Part shown: positions 35,143 through 43,790 of the stretch, piece after piece
Position numbering within the stretch: the stretch's first letter is position 1
How the letters are laid out: each line of letters starts with the position of its first letter
NCBI GenBank assembly: GCA_965214205.1
Contig: OZ243941.1
Coordinates: 1 to 64,000, forward strand
DNA: 64,000 nucleotides
Direction: 5' to 3'
Source of the DNA: G963663315 sp965214205
Lineage (GTDB): Bacteria; Pseudomonadota; Gammaproteobacteria; Arenicellales; Poriferihabitantaceae
Made by a program: the position numbers and the translations under genes
Notes under the pieces: generated by a model
What the model was told of the DNA's origin: nothing
The model's database searches: none
The model's input: only the letters and a program-made list of their open reading frames with translations

Positions 35143-35271
35143 CTAAACGCCACGATGGCGTCCTTTCGCAATGACTCCAGAGACAGGTTCGTTGACCGGT
35201 GTCGGTTGCAGGTTCAACAGGCGTTCAAGAGCTTTGTCTCGTTTGTTGTGAGGGTTGGTTTTTTGTGTCAT
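35143..35271 (-). CDS. small ORF coupled to the Fic gene, possibly frameshifted
   Basis: The stop codon of the Fic gene overlaps an ATG (ATGA at 35268-35271) that opens a 42-codon frame beginning MTQKTNPHNKRDKALERLL. Another frame continues with LSLESLRKDAIVAFRTLKQ and ends at about 35064. The two could be one protein of about 70 residues split by a single-base frameshift. I do not recognise either part. The coupled start suggests a product made with Fic, such as an antitoxin-like partner, but no sequence motif proves it. Confidence 0.35.
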   Translation of the reverse strand: MTQKTNPHNKRDKALERLLNLQPTPVNEPVSGVIAKGRHRGV

Positions 35272-36185
35272 CCGTATCCCACTTCCTGCTCTGCTACCCT
35301 TTCTCTCACTATGGCCCTGTCAATCAGCGCCGTAAACCAACTGATCCAACCACTGATGTTGTTTCCCTGATTATCCTTGCCATACTGGTTTAATTCCCGG
35401 TAGTAAGATGGACGTTGTATCTCAATGGTCTGGGACAGCAGCATATCGGGAAGGTTCGCCTTGAGAAGAATCTGCTCAGACAATGCGCGACCGATACGAC
35501 CGTTACCGTCAATGAATGGATGAATACGCTCAAACCACAGATGCGCGAGAGCTGACTTGACCGGCGCCAGCAATATCGGATTATCCAGGTCCTGATCGGA
35601 TAGTGCAGGAGCGCTACCGGGCGGTAATTGAAAGGGACGGTTGTACCATTCGACAAAAGCGGCCATCAGAAACTCGACTTGTTCCGGCGGTGGCGCTTCA
35701 TACAGAATCCGCTGTCCGTCGCCGATGACTACGCCCCCGGACCGGTACTGGCCGATTTGTCCCTGATATCGCTTGTCCCGTTCCAGATACCCCAGTAAAT
35801 GTTGGTGTAACCCGTGCAACCGGTTTCTGGTCAGTGGCTCATGGATATTCCTGCGAGACGCGACCAGCATTTGCACAACCCCTGTAGTGCGTGAGTCGAT
35901 ATTCGGGTCTACCGGATGCTCAGATTTCAGCAGGGAAGTGGCAACGGAATGAAGGTCACCGTATGAGAGATGCTCTCCCTCGATTGCGCTGGTGGCGCGG
36001 GCTTCCATGGCGAGGGAACGTATCGCTTTTTCACTTTGTAATTCTGGTGGGTCCGTGTGAATCGTATTGCCATCGCGCTTTTTCGCCAGTTTATAAATCT
36101 TCAACAGCTGTCTAACGGTTTGCTCGGATAAAACGTATTCCCATACCGGCCAATCCGGTCTTTGCCATATCCAGTTATTTTCCAT
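35268..36185 (-). CDS. Fic family protein (putative AMP-transferase)
   Basis: Fic proteins usually attach AMP to hydroxyl groups of target proteins. The active-site loop HPFIDGNGRIGR starts at residue 222 and matches the HPFx(D/E)GNGRxxR motif completely, so the catalytic histidine and the ATP-binding residues are in place. The N-terminal part has the self-inhibitory motif (S/T)xxxE(G/N) as TSAIEG at residues 65-70, so the enzyme is of the class with the inhibitory helix in the same chain. The best start is the methionine at 36185 (MENNWIWQRPDW), giving 305 residues. It stands between dsbB and a decayed toxin gene in a region with accessory character. Confidence 0.88.
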   Translation of the reverse strand: MENNWIWQRPDWPVWEYVLSEQTVRQLLKIYKLAKKRDGNTIHTDPPELQSEKAIRSLAMEARATSAIEGEHLSYGDLHSVATSLLKSEHPVDPNIDSRTTGVVQMLVASRRNIHEPLTRNRLHGLHQHLLGYLERDKRYQGQIGQYRSGGVVIGDGQRILYEAPPPEQVEFLMAAFVEWYNRPFQLPPGSAPALSDQDLDNPILLAPVKSALAHLWFERIHPFIDGNGRIGRALSEQILLKANLPDMLLSQTIEIQRPSYYRELNQYGKDNQGNNISGWISWFTALIDRAIVRERVAEQEVGYG

Positions 36186-36253
36186 TTCAGGGGGTTGCCA
36201 GCATATAGAACAATAATAACACGATAGCCATAATGAAAGGAATGATGGATCAG

Positions 36254-36742
36254 TCAACCCGGACGCCTGAACATCATCGACAACGCCAGCAGGGTTAGCA
36301 GGATCAGCCAGATCAGGCTCCAGCCGGGCATGGATATGCCGAACAGTGTCCAGAGTACTTCGGCGCATTCACCCGACCCTTTGAATACGGTTTCCAGCAT
36401 TTTCGTGAAGGGCATCACTTCCAGCATGAAGTCGAGTCCGGGGCCGCATTCGGGTACCTGGTCGGCGGGGAGATTCTGTAACCAGACATGGCGAGCCGCG
36501 ATACCGGCGCCGGTCAGGCCAACCAGTGCCGCGAGCCCGCTGTAACCCTTTCTGCCCCGGCCACCGGGATTATGCAAAAAACCGGCCAGAAACACGATGC
36601 CCAGAACAATGAAGGCAACACGCTGAAAAATGCAAAGCGGACAGGGGGCAAGTCCTTCGGCATACTGAAAATATAACGCTATGGCAATCAGCGCGGCGCA
36701 GGTCAAAAAACCTGCCAGGGAGAGAGTTCTGTAGGTAATCAT
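36254..36742 (-). CDS. dsbB: disulfide bond formation protein DsbB
   Basis: An inner-membrane protein of 162 residues with four helices that reoxidises DsbA by passing electrons to quinone. The first periplasmic loop has the redox pair CPLC (in APCPLCIFQRVAF). The second loop holds the other cysteine pair (PECGPGLDF and GECAEVLW). Its start overlaps the end of the pteridine-reductase gene by 4 bases, so the two are probably co-transcribed. Confidence 0.94.
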   Translation of the reverse strand: MITYRTLSLAGFLTCAALIAIALYFQYAEGLAPCPLCIFQRVAFIVLGIVFLAGFLHNPGGRGRKGYSGLAALVGLTGAGIAARHVWLQNLPADQVPECGPGLDFMLEVMPFTKMLETVFKGSGECAEVLWTLFGISMPGWSLIWLILLTLLALSMMFRRPG

Positions 36743-37500
36743 ATTGAGCAGGGGTCGAGAAATGCGTTGGCGCGGCCACCGTCCACGTTAATCGTCTGTC
36801 CGGTGATGAAGTCCGAACCACAAATCAGGAAATGTGCGGTGCGCGCGATGTCCTGCGGGTCGCCAGTGCGCTTGAGCGGGGTCCGGTCAATCAATTGCCG
36901 ACGGGCGTCCGGATCATCATTGTTTTCCGGCCACAGAATCGCGCCTGGCGCTATTGCATTGACCCGCACATCAGGGCCGAGTTCCTGAGCCAGTGATCGG
37001 GTGATGGACACCAGACCGGCTTTTGAAGCGCAATAGGCCGCGTAATGCAGAAGCGGACGCTGCGCGTAAATGTCGATGATATTGATGATCGCGCCCCGGG
37101 TCTTTTCGAGAAAAGGCGCAGCGGCTCTGGACAGGAACCAGGGCGCCTTGAGGTTGACGTCCATCAATTCATCCCACTCCCGCTCGGCGCAGGAAGCCAG
37201 AGGCGTCGGAAAGAAGGCCGAGGCATTGTTGATCAAACCATCCAGACGCCCTGTCTGGTCGATGGCTGCGCAGAGCATCTCCTCCAGGCTTTCGACGTCT
37301 CTGAGATTGGCCTGGACCGTTGACGCCGATTCGGGGCGCACCCGGCACAGCTCCTGTTTCAATGATTTTGCCTGCCTCGCGCTCCGGTTGTAATGGATGA
37401 TAACACGCATGCCCTGCGCGTGCAGATAACGCGCCGTCCCTGCGCCGATTCGCCGGGCTCCTCCGGTAATCATAATGACCCTGCTGGATGAATCACTCAT
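36739..37500 (-). CDS. pteridine reductase (short-chain dehydrogenase)
   Basis: A 253-residue NADPH-dependent SDR. The cofactor loop is ITGGARRIGAG at residues 11-21, with the Arg pair that favours NADPH, and the catalytic YCASK is near residue 155. The NNASAFFPTPL and VNAIAPGAILWPEN segments are close to the pteridine reductase / FolM branch, which reduces biopterin or dihydromonapterin. It begins only a few bases from the divergent methyltransferase gene. Confidence 0.87.
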   Translation of the reverse strand: MSDSSSRVIMITGGARRIGAGTARYLHAQGMRVIIHYNRSARQAKSLKQELCRVRPESASTVQANLRDVESLEEMLCAAIDQTGRLDGLINNASAFFPTPLASCAEREWDELMDVNLKAPWFLSRAAAPFLEKTRGAIINIIDIYAQRPLLHYAAYCASKAGLVSITRSLAQELGPDVRVNAIAPGAILWPENNDDPDARRQLIDRTPLKRTGDPQDIARTAHFLICGSDFITGQTINVDGGRANAFLDPCSI

Positions 37501-37592
37501 GTTTTCAACGACTGCTTGCGAGCCCTCTATTGTTCACAATTTTCGGTATCTGTATACTCGGTTTCCTGTTAGGGACTGACTTCACCCGCGCC

Positions 37593-38792
37593 GTGCCAAA
37601 TCCACCAGACCAGATTCAACTGCAACACAGTGATACCCTCGCAAGAAGGATCCGGGACGAGATCAGGGATAATCGGGGTTGGATCGGCTTCGACAGATTC
37701 ATGGATCTGGCATTATACTCCGCGGGACTCGGTTACTACAGCGCCGGGTCGGTTAAATTGGGCGCCGACGGCGATTTTATAACCGCGCCGGAGCTTGGCG
37801 ACCAGTTTGCCGGATGCCTCGCCCGACAGTGTATGGAAATTTTCGAACGACAGGAAAAAACATCGCCCGACGGGCAATCCCCGCGAACCATTGTAGAATT
37901 CGGCGCCGGTACCGGAAAACTCGCCCGCGATATACTGAATCACTTCAAACAGAGTGGGAGTCGCATTGATCAATACCTGATCATGGAAACCAGCCCGGAA
38001 TTGAAACACAGGCAAACACGAACCATCGCGGAGCATTGCCCGGAATTTCTCCAGACCACAAGCTGGTTGACCAATTTCCCGGAATCCGGCCTGCACGGGG
38101 TGGTCATCGCCAATGAGCTGCTGGACGCGTTGCCGGTCACCCGATTCGAAATTGACCAGAACGGAACCCCCCTTGAAATCGGGGTGGGCCTTGAGAATGA
38201 GGAATTCAGATACAGCCGGTCATCCGACCCGCTGGAACCCCGGCTGGCCGAGCGGCTGTCCCGGTTCGACCTGCCGACCGGATACCAGAGCGAGATTGGA
38301 GCCGCGGCGGAAGCCTGGCTGCGAACGGTCGCGGAGCGATTGGTCCGGGGTGTGATCCTTGTGATTGATTACGGCTTCCCGCAAAGGGAATTTTATCACC
38401 GGGACCGGGCGGGCGGGACTCTGATGTGCCACTATCGGCATGTTGCCCATGACAATCCATTTCTCTATCCGGGATTGCAGGATATTACCGCTCATGTCGA
38501 TTTCAGCGCCCTGGCGGCGGCGGCGCTGGACACAGGCCTGGCTCTGGCTGGCTACTGTAATCAGGCCGCGTTCCTGCTATCGCTGGAGTTACTGGATTTT
38601 TCTCAGGATGGAGGGTGCAGTGGAGACGCTTTTGAACAACCCTGCCCGGAATCGCTGGCGCGAAATCAGGAAATCAGGAAGCTGACGTTGCCCCATGAAA
38701 TGGGAGAGCTGTTCAAGGTACTCGCCCTGACCAGAAACCACGACGCGCCGTTAAGCGGATTCACGATGCAGAATTACCGGCACAGACTATGA
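37593..38792 (+). CDS. class I SAM-dependent methyltransferase, MidA/NDUFAF7 family
   Basis: A DUF185-type methyltransferase. The mitochondrial relative NDUFAF7 methylates an arginine of a complex I subunit; bacterial roles are poorly known. Landmarks are MDLALYSAGLGYYSAG, the SAM-binding IVEFGAGTGKLARDIL, VVIANELLDALPVTRFE and LVIDYGFPQREFYHRDRAGGTLMCHYRH. The frame is open back to an ATG at 37488, but that start would overlap the divergent SDR gene; the GTG at 37593 (PNPPDQIQLQ) gives the family's usual N-terminus. The extra stretch contains a hydrophobic segment, so a longer anchored form cannot be excluded. It overlaps uppP by 4 bases. Confidence 0.87.
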   Translation: MPNPPDQIQLQHSDTLARRIRDEIRDNRGWIGFDRFMDLALYSAGLGYYSAGSVKLGADGDFITAPELGDQFAGCLARQCMEIFERQEKTSPDGQSPRTIVEFGAGTGKLARDILNHFKQSGSRIDQYLIMETSPELKHRQTRTIAEHCPEFLQTTSWLTNFPESGLHGVVIANELLDALPVTRFEIDQNGTPLEIGVGLENEEFRYSRSSDPLEPRLAERLSRFDLPTGYQSEIGAAAEAWLRTVAERLVRGVILVIDYGFPQREFYHRDRAGGTLMCHYRHVAHDNPFLYPGLQDITAHVDFSALAAAALDTGLALAGYCNQAAFLLSLELLDFSQDGGCSGDAFEQPCPESLARNQEIRKLTLPHEMGELFKVLALTRNHDAPLSGFTMQNYRHRL

Positions 38793-39601
38793 CGGAATGG
38801 ATACAGGCCTTTTGGCTGGCGCTGATTCAGGGCATAACAGAATTCCTGCCGATATCGAGTTCCGGGCATCTGATCCTGCTCCCGTCACTGTTTGACTGGC
38901 CGGATCAAGGACTGCCTTTTGATGTCGCCATCCATGTCGGTACCCTGGCCGCGGTCGTGATCTATTTTCGCAGGGACCTGCTCCTGATTCTGGGTGACTG
39001 GACCCGATCCCTGTATACCGGCCAGACGACCATTCACAGCAAACTGGCCTGGTTTGTCATATTCACCACGGCGCTCACCGGCATCGCCGGACTGCTGCTG
39101 GAAGACGTGATTGTCAACGCCTTGAGGAAACCGGTTCCGATTGCCCTTGCGACCATTGTGTTCGGAATTGTTCTCGGACTGGCGGACCGGCTGGGGGGGA
39201 AAACCAGGGAACTGGAGTCTCTCGGCTGGAAAGATGTTCTGCTGATTGGCTGCGCCCAGGTACTGGCGCTGATTCCGGGCGCTTCCCGCTCCGGGATCAC
39301 CATATCCGCCGGAATGATGGCGGGATTGACACGGGAAGCCGCCACCCGGTTTTCTTTTCTGATGGCCATCCCGATCATTGCGCTGGCGGGAATCTGGCAG
39401 GCCAGGAATCTCATGGTCGATTCGACCCAGGCCGAATGGCAGACACATTGGGGAATCCTGGCTTTCGCAACCCTCGTGTCAGCGAGTGTCGCGTTTGTCT
39501 GTGTGCATTATTTCCTGCAATTCGTACAACGTTTCAGCCTGATGCCCTTCGTGATCTACCGGCTGATATTGGGCGTGATTATACTGGCCCTGTTCCTGTA
39601 G
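38789..39601 (+). CDS. uppP: undecaprenyl-diphosphatase UppP (BacA)
   Basis: An integral membrane phosphatase of 270 residues that converts undecaprenyl diphosphate to the monophosphate carrier for cell wall synthesis. The two signature segments are ITEFLPISSSGHLIL (about residues 16-30) and PGASRSGITISAGM (about residues 163-176), both with the catalytic residues intact. It has about eight helices, and its start overlaps the methyltransferase gene (ATGA). Confidence 0.96.
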   Translation: MTEWIQAFWLALIQGITEFLPISSSGHLILLPSLFDWPDQGLPFDVAIHVGTLAAVVIYFRRDLLLILGDWTRSLYTGQTTIHSKLAWFVIFTTALTGIAGLLLEDVIVNALRKPVPIALATIVFGIVLGLADRLGGKTRELESLGWKDVLLIGCAQVLALIPGASRSGITISAGMMAGLTREAATRFSFLMAIPIIALAGIWQARNLMVDSTQAEWQTHWGILAFATLVSASVAFVCVHYFLQFVQRFSLMPFVIYRLILGVIILALFL

Positions 39602-39637
39602 AATCACGCCTTTGCAATCCGTGGATTTCATGCTGAG

Positions 39638-40489
39638 ATGAGATTGACCGCCAGACAATTCCGGGAATGGCCGAACAAGGCCATTACCCTGCTGGGTATG
39701 TCCGGCGTGGGCAAAACCACGTTCAGTTCGAAACTGCCTTCCGATACCTGGTTCCACTATTCCGGCGATTACCGGATCGGCACCCGATATCTGGATGAGC
39801 ACATTCTGGACAATGTAAAAGCCCATGCGATGCAGAACGCGTTTCTGCGGGATTTGTTGCTGAGTGATTCGATTCACATCCACAACAACATCACCACCGA
39901 TCATCTACACCCGATTTCAAAATTTCTCGGTATGGTCGGCAACCCTGAGCTCGGTGGCCTGGATGTCGGCGAGTTCAAACGCAGACAGGCGCTTTTCCGG
40001 GACGCGGAAGTGAAGGCCATGGCCGATGCCGCCCTGTTCATGAAGAAAGCCCGGCAGGATTATCAGAACTCTCACTTTGTCAATGACGCCGGTGGCAGCG
40101 TTTGCGGACTGAATGCCGGGGAATGCTGGCAGAGCCTTTCGGAAACCACGGTAATCCTGTATCTTGAAGCCAGCGATGAGATGGAACAGTTGCTGCTGGA
40201 GCGGGCCTTGCAGAATCCCAAGCCGTTGTTCTACGAAAATGAATTTCTGGACCGGCATTTGCAAATGTATCTTGAACAAAACGGTTTGAGAGAAGTCCAT
40301 GAGATCGTTCCGGGTGAGTTTTTCCGGTGGGCGTTTCCGTGTCTGGTTGATTTTCGCAGATCCCAGTATCAGTCCATTGGGCGCGAATACGGTTATACAA
40401 TCCCTGCGGAAAGAATTTTTGAAATGCGCGACGAAAAAGACATCATAGACCTGATTTGCAGCAGCCTGCACGACCAACCCACTGATTGA
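39638..40489 (+). CDS. conserved P-loop ATPase coupled to a MetA-family gene
   Basis: A 283-residue P-loop protein with a Walker A loop GMSGVGKTT at residues 19-27. I do not recognise an established function. Other visible segments are FHYSGDYRIGTRYLDEHI near residue 40 and a possible second acidic cluster ending TTVILYLEASDEMEQL near residue 170. The fold looks like a small-molecule or nucleotide kinase, which is inference. It ends within the start region of the MetA-family gene (stop at 40487-40489, ATG at 40498) and probably forms an operon with it. Confidence 0.7.
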   Translation: MRLTARQFREWPNKAITLLGMSGVGKTTFSSKLPSDTWFHYSGDYRIGTRYLDEHILDNVKAHAMQNAFLRDLLLSDSIHIHNNITTDHLHPISKFLGMVGNPELGGLDVGEFKRRQALFRDAEVKAMADAALFMKKARQDYQNSHFVNDAGGSVCGLNAGECWQSLSETTVILYLEASDEMEQLLLERALQNPKPLFYENEFLDRHLQMYLEQNGLREVHEIVPGEFFRWAFPCLVDFRRSQYQSIGREYGYTIPAERIFEMRDEKDIIDLICSSLHDQPTD

Positions 40490-40497
40490 GATTCGAT

Positions 40498-41580
40498 ATG
40501 CCTCTGGTTGCCCATTCCGATTTACCCAGTTTTGCCCGCCTCCGGCAGGAAGGCCAGGAAGTGCTGCCTCCGGGCCGGGCGGAAAAACAGGATATCCGGG
40601 AGATGCACATCGGTCTTTTGAACATGATGCCCGATGCGGCGTTGCAAGCCACCGAAAGGCAATTCCTGAGGCTGGTCGGCTCCTGTAACCGGATCGCGCA
40701 GTTTTATGTTCATCCGTTCACCTTCCCCGAGATTCCCAGAGGAGAGTCCGCGCAGCGGCATATTGATCAATTCTACCGCAGCTTTGAAGAGCTGCAGGAA
40801 TCCGGCCTGGACGCGTTGATTCTGTCAGGCGCCAATCCGGCGCAAAATGACATTTCCCTGGAACCCTTCTGGCGGCCTCTTGAGGAAGTGGTCCAGTGGG
40901 CAAAAACCAATGTCTGTTCGGTGATGTGTTCCTGTCTGGCGACGCACGCCATCGTCCAGCAATTATGGGGAATTGAGCGTTACCCGTTACCGCGCAAGCG
41001 ATGGGGGGTCTATTCCAACCGCCTCACCGATCAGTATCATCCGCTGACCATCAACATTGACAGTCGATTCGATGCCCCGCATTCCCATGTCTATGAGGTC
41101 AATTCCAACCAGTTCCGGGAAGCCGGGTTGCTCGTCCTGGCCGAAAGCCGGGAATCGGACCTGCATCTGGGGGTCAGTCCGGACGGATTGCGGTTTGTGT
41201 TCTTCCAGGGGCATCCAGAATATGACGCGGTCAGCCTCCTGAAAGAATATAAAAGGGAAGTCGTCCGGTATATCAATGAAGTACGACCGGATTTCACGCC
41301 TCCTCCTGAGCGCTACTTCTTTGATCAGGCGATGGAGGTAATCACAGCCTATGAACGCGAAGTACTGCAACACAAGGGGGACCGGGGAAACCTGAAGCCC
41401 TTCCCGGAAGAAGAGCTGTCCCGCCTGGTTGACATCACATGGGCGGATACCGGCAAGGCCATTGTCAACAACTGGCTGGGTCTTGTCTATCAGGTCGCCA
41501 ACCAGGACAGAAGGAAGGTATACATGGATGGAATAGACCCGGACGACCCGCTGGGATTGATCGCTTCCGGCAAAATCTGA
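40498..41580 (+). CDS. homoserine O-acyltransferase, MetA family (divergent)
   Basis: A 360-residue protein of the homoserine O-succinyltransferase (MetA) fold, which would activate homoserine for methionine synthesis. The catalytic cysteine is C146 in MCSCLATHAIVQQLWGI, aligned with the CWA loop of E. coli MetA, and the histidine is in FFQGHPEYD. A segment near residue 110 reads SGANPAQNDISLEPFW, where E. coli has TGAP, so substrate choice (acetyl- or succinyl-CoA) cannot be assumed. It is longer than E. coli MetA (309) with extra C-terminal residues. The ATG at 40498 is preferred to the TTG at 40486. Confidence 0.82.
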   Translation: MPLVAHSDLPSFARLRQEGQEVLPPGRAEKQDIREMHIGLLNMMPDAALQATERQFLRLVGSCNRIAQFYVHPFTFPEIPRGESAQRHIDQFYRSFEELQESGLDALILSGANPAQNDISLEPFWRPLEEVVQWAKTNVCSVMCSCLATHAIVQQLWGIERYPLPRKRWGVYSNRLTDQYHPLTINIDSRFDAPHSHVYEVNSNQFREAGLLVLAESRESDLHLGVSPDGLRFVFFQGHPEYDAVSLLKEYKREVVRYINEVRPDFTPPPERYFFDQAMEVITAYEREVLQHKGDRGNLKPFPEEELSRLVDITWADTGKAIVNNWLGLVYQVANQDRRKVYMDGIDPDDPLGLIASGKI

Positions 41581-41647
41581 CGTAACCCCGCGCGCCACAC
41601 GCCGCCGCTTTGCCACACCCGCCGCTGGCCTGTGACCCCGGATTGAT

Positions 41648-42757
41648 TCAGGATAAATGCGGCCTGGAAAGATATTCGTCCGAGCTCATTTCAACCAGGC
41701 GGCTGGATGTGCGTTTGAACGGTTCCGCCAGTCTTTTGCCCACATAGATCTGATCCGGCAACCGGGTAGAAGAAGCGATCAGATTGACATTGCGGTCATA
41801 TAACTCATCTATCAGTTCAATGAACCGTCTGGCCGCGTCATCCATCGCCGCGGTCAACTGTGGAATATCCGACAAGATCACCGTATGGTACTGGCGGGCA
41901 ATCTCGATGAAATCCAGTCTTGAGCGGCGGGTTTGGCATAGCCCGGCAAACTCGAACCAGATGACCCCGGACTCGACTGCGTACGCTTCGACCACCCGGT
42001 CATTGATGGTGATCGACTGCCGGTCGCCGCTCCGGGCGCCGGTAAGAACCTCAAAGCAATGGCGCAATTTGGACAGGGTCTCGTCGCCGTGGTGAATATG
42101 ATAAATGGCCTCATCACGCAAATGGGCCATGCGGTAATCATTGCCATTATCGACCTTCACCGAATTCGTATGATTTTCGAGTAACTCGATGGCGGGCAGG
42201 AAGCGGTCCCGTTGCAATCCACCCTGATACAGGTTTTCCGGTCGGGTATTCGAGGTTGTGACCAACACGACGCCGCGCTGGAACAGGTGCCGCAGCAGAC
42301 CGGACAGGATCATCGCGTCGGTAATGTCGGTAACGGAAAACTCATCCAGGCAAAGGACGCGCCATTTCGAGGCCCATTTCCCGGCGACAATCCCAAGTGG
42401 ATCGGACCGGTCCCCGACCCTGTTTTTTTCATCGTGCACAGATTGCATGAAACGATGAAAATGAATACGCCGGGCCAACTGGTCCGGCAACGATTGATAG
42501 AACAGGTCCATCAGCAATGTCTTGCCGGTCCCGACCCCTCCCCACAAATACAACCCCCTGATCATCGTCCGGTCGGGACGCGCGAACCGGTTCCGATACC
42601 ACGCCAGAACCCGGTTTGGAGTCGCAGGCCGAGCAATCAGTTGATGGTGAAGAACATCGAGTTTTTGTACCGCGGCCAGTTGGGCCGGGTCCATTTCCAG
42701 TTCACCGCGGCCCACCCTGGACTGATAAAGCCGCATTATGGAAGAAGTCAATTGCAT
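41648..42757 (-). CDS. zapE: cell division ATPase ZapE (AFG1-like)
   Basis: An AFG1/ZapE-type ATPase of 369 residues, associated with the Z-ring in E. coli. The Walker A loop is GGVGTGKTLL near residue 72, and the Walker B-type segment is LCLDEFSVTDITDAMILSGLL. A sensor-like VLVTTSNTRPENLYQ follows, then FEFAGLCQTRRS. It is read alone, with the divergent cysQ gene across a 108-base gap. Confidence 0.93.
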   Translation of the reverse strand: MQLTSSIMRLYQSRVGRGELEMDPAQLAAVQKLDVLHHQLIARPATPNRVLAWYRNRFARPDRTMIRGLYLWGGVGTGKTLLMDLFYQSLPDQLARRIHFHRFMQSVHDEKNRVGDRSDPLGIVAGKWASKWRVLCLDEFSVTDITDAMILSGLLRHLFQRGVVLVTTSNTRPENLYQGGLQRDRFLPAIELLENHTNSVKVDNGNDYRMAHLRDEAIYHIHHGDETLSKLRHCFEVLTGARSGDRQSITINDRVVEAYAVESGVIWFEFAGLCQTRRSRLDFIEIARQYHTVILSDIPQLTAAMDDAARRFIELIDELYDRNVNLIASSTRLPDQIYVGKRLAEPFKRTSSRLVEMSSDEYLSRPHLS

Positions 42758-42865
42758 CGCCTGAATATTACCCGCTCATATTATGGTAACCGGAATCCGG
42801 TTCATGTAAGATCACGACTCGCTGATCACGCCCTGCCTGTTTTATTCCTTCGGAGTCATTCGCTG

Positions 42866-43669
42866 ATGAGAACATTGCTGGATGATGTATTGAATATCGC
42901 TGTTGCCGCAGGGCGGGAAATTCTTGAAGTGTATCAAAATCCGTTCGAAGTGGACCGTAAGGACGACGGTTCCCCACTGACAGCGGCTGACCGGCGGGCA
43001 CACGAGACCATTCTGGCCGGACTGACGACACTGACCCCGGATATCCCCGTTCTGTCTGAAGAGTCGAACCGGGAAGCGTTTGAAGCGCGCAGGCAATGGA
43101 CCCGGTTCTGGCTGGTGGACCCGCTTGACGGCACCAGGGAATTCGTCCGGGGAACCGGAGACTTCACGGTGAACATCGCGTTGGTTGACAATGGCTCACC
43201 AATACTGGGAGTCGTGCATACTCCGGTGAAAAACATCAACCATTACGCCGCATCCGGGATCGGCGCCTTTCGAAATGACGGGGCCTCGGCCAGTGAGGCC
43301 ATCCGCACACGAAGCGCCGGCACGGAGAAAACGACCCTGTTGAAGAGCCATTCTCACGCAGGCCCGGAAACCGTCCGATTTCACCGGAACCTGGAAAGCC
43401 AGGTGGGCGAGGTCGATATCGTCAGCATGGGCAGTTCACTGAAGATCTGCATGGTCGCCGAAGGCTCGGCGGATATTTACCCCCGGCTCGGCCCCACTTC
43501 TGAATGGGATACGGCAGCGGCTCATTGTATACTGGATGTTGCTGGAGGCAGCCTGATCGATCCGGACGGAAATCGTCTCCGATACAACAAACCCGATATT
43601 CTGAATCCCTGGTTTCTGGCCTGTGGAGACCCGTCGGTGGACTGGACAAAATTTCTGGATAAGGACTGA
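42866..43669 (+). CDS. cysQ: 3'(2'),5'-bisphosphate nucleotidase CysQ
   Basis: An inositol-monophosphatase-fold enzyme that removes the 3'-phosphate from PAP, a by-product of sulfate assimilation. The frame is open far upstream over zapE, but the ATG at 42866 gives 267 residues, the family size. The metal-binding motifs are VLSEESN and DPLDGTREFVRGTGDF, then EWDTAAAHCILDVAGG near the C-terminus. A second, more distant member of the same fold is at 61.4 kb. Confidence 0.93.
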   Translation: MRTLLDDVLNIAVAAGREILEVYQNPFEVDRKDDGSPLTAADRRAHETILAGLTTLTPDIPVLSEESNREAFEARRQWTRFWLVDPLDGTREFVRGTGDFTVNIALVDNGSPILGVVHTPVKNINHYAASGIGAFRNDGASASEAIRTRSAGTEKTTLLKSHSHAGPETVRFHRNLESQVGEVDIVSMGSSLKICMVAEGSADIYPRLGPTSEWDTAAAHCILDVAGGSLIDPDGNRLRYNKPDILNPWFLACGDPSVDWTKFLDKD

Positions 43670-43790
43670 CTGGATCAGACCCGGTCTGGTTGGGCTCTAC
43701 CGCGGCTCTACAAGTGGTTGACCTCAAGGCAAACAACGAGTAGGCTTTTCCCCCAGAATCGACAAGATCAGGCAACTGCGAGTTACAGTC

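Noticed and set aside
42212..42865. Long upstream extension of the cysQ frame over zapE
   Set aside because: The reading frame is open for 218 more codons, but it lies on the opposite strand of the well-supported zapE gene and shows no family similarity; the ATG at 42866 gives the normal CysQ length.
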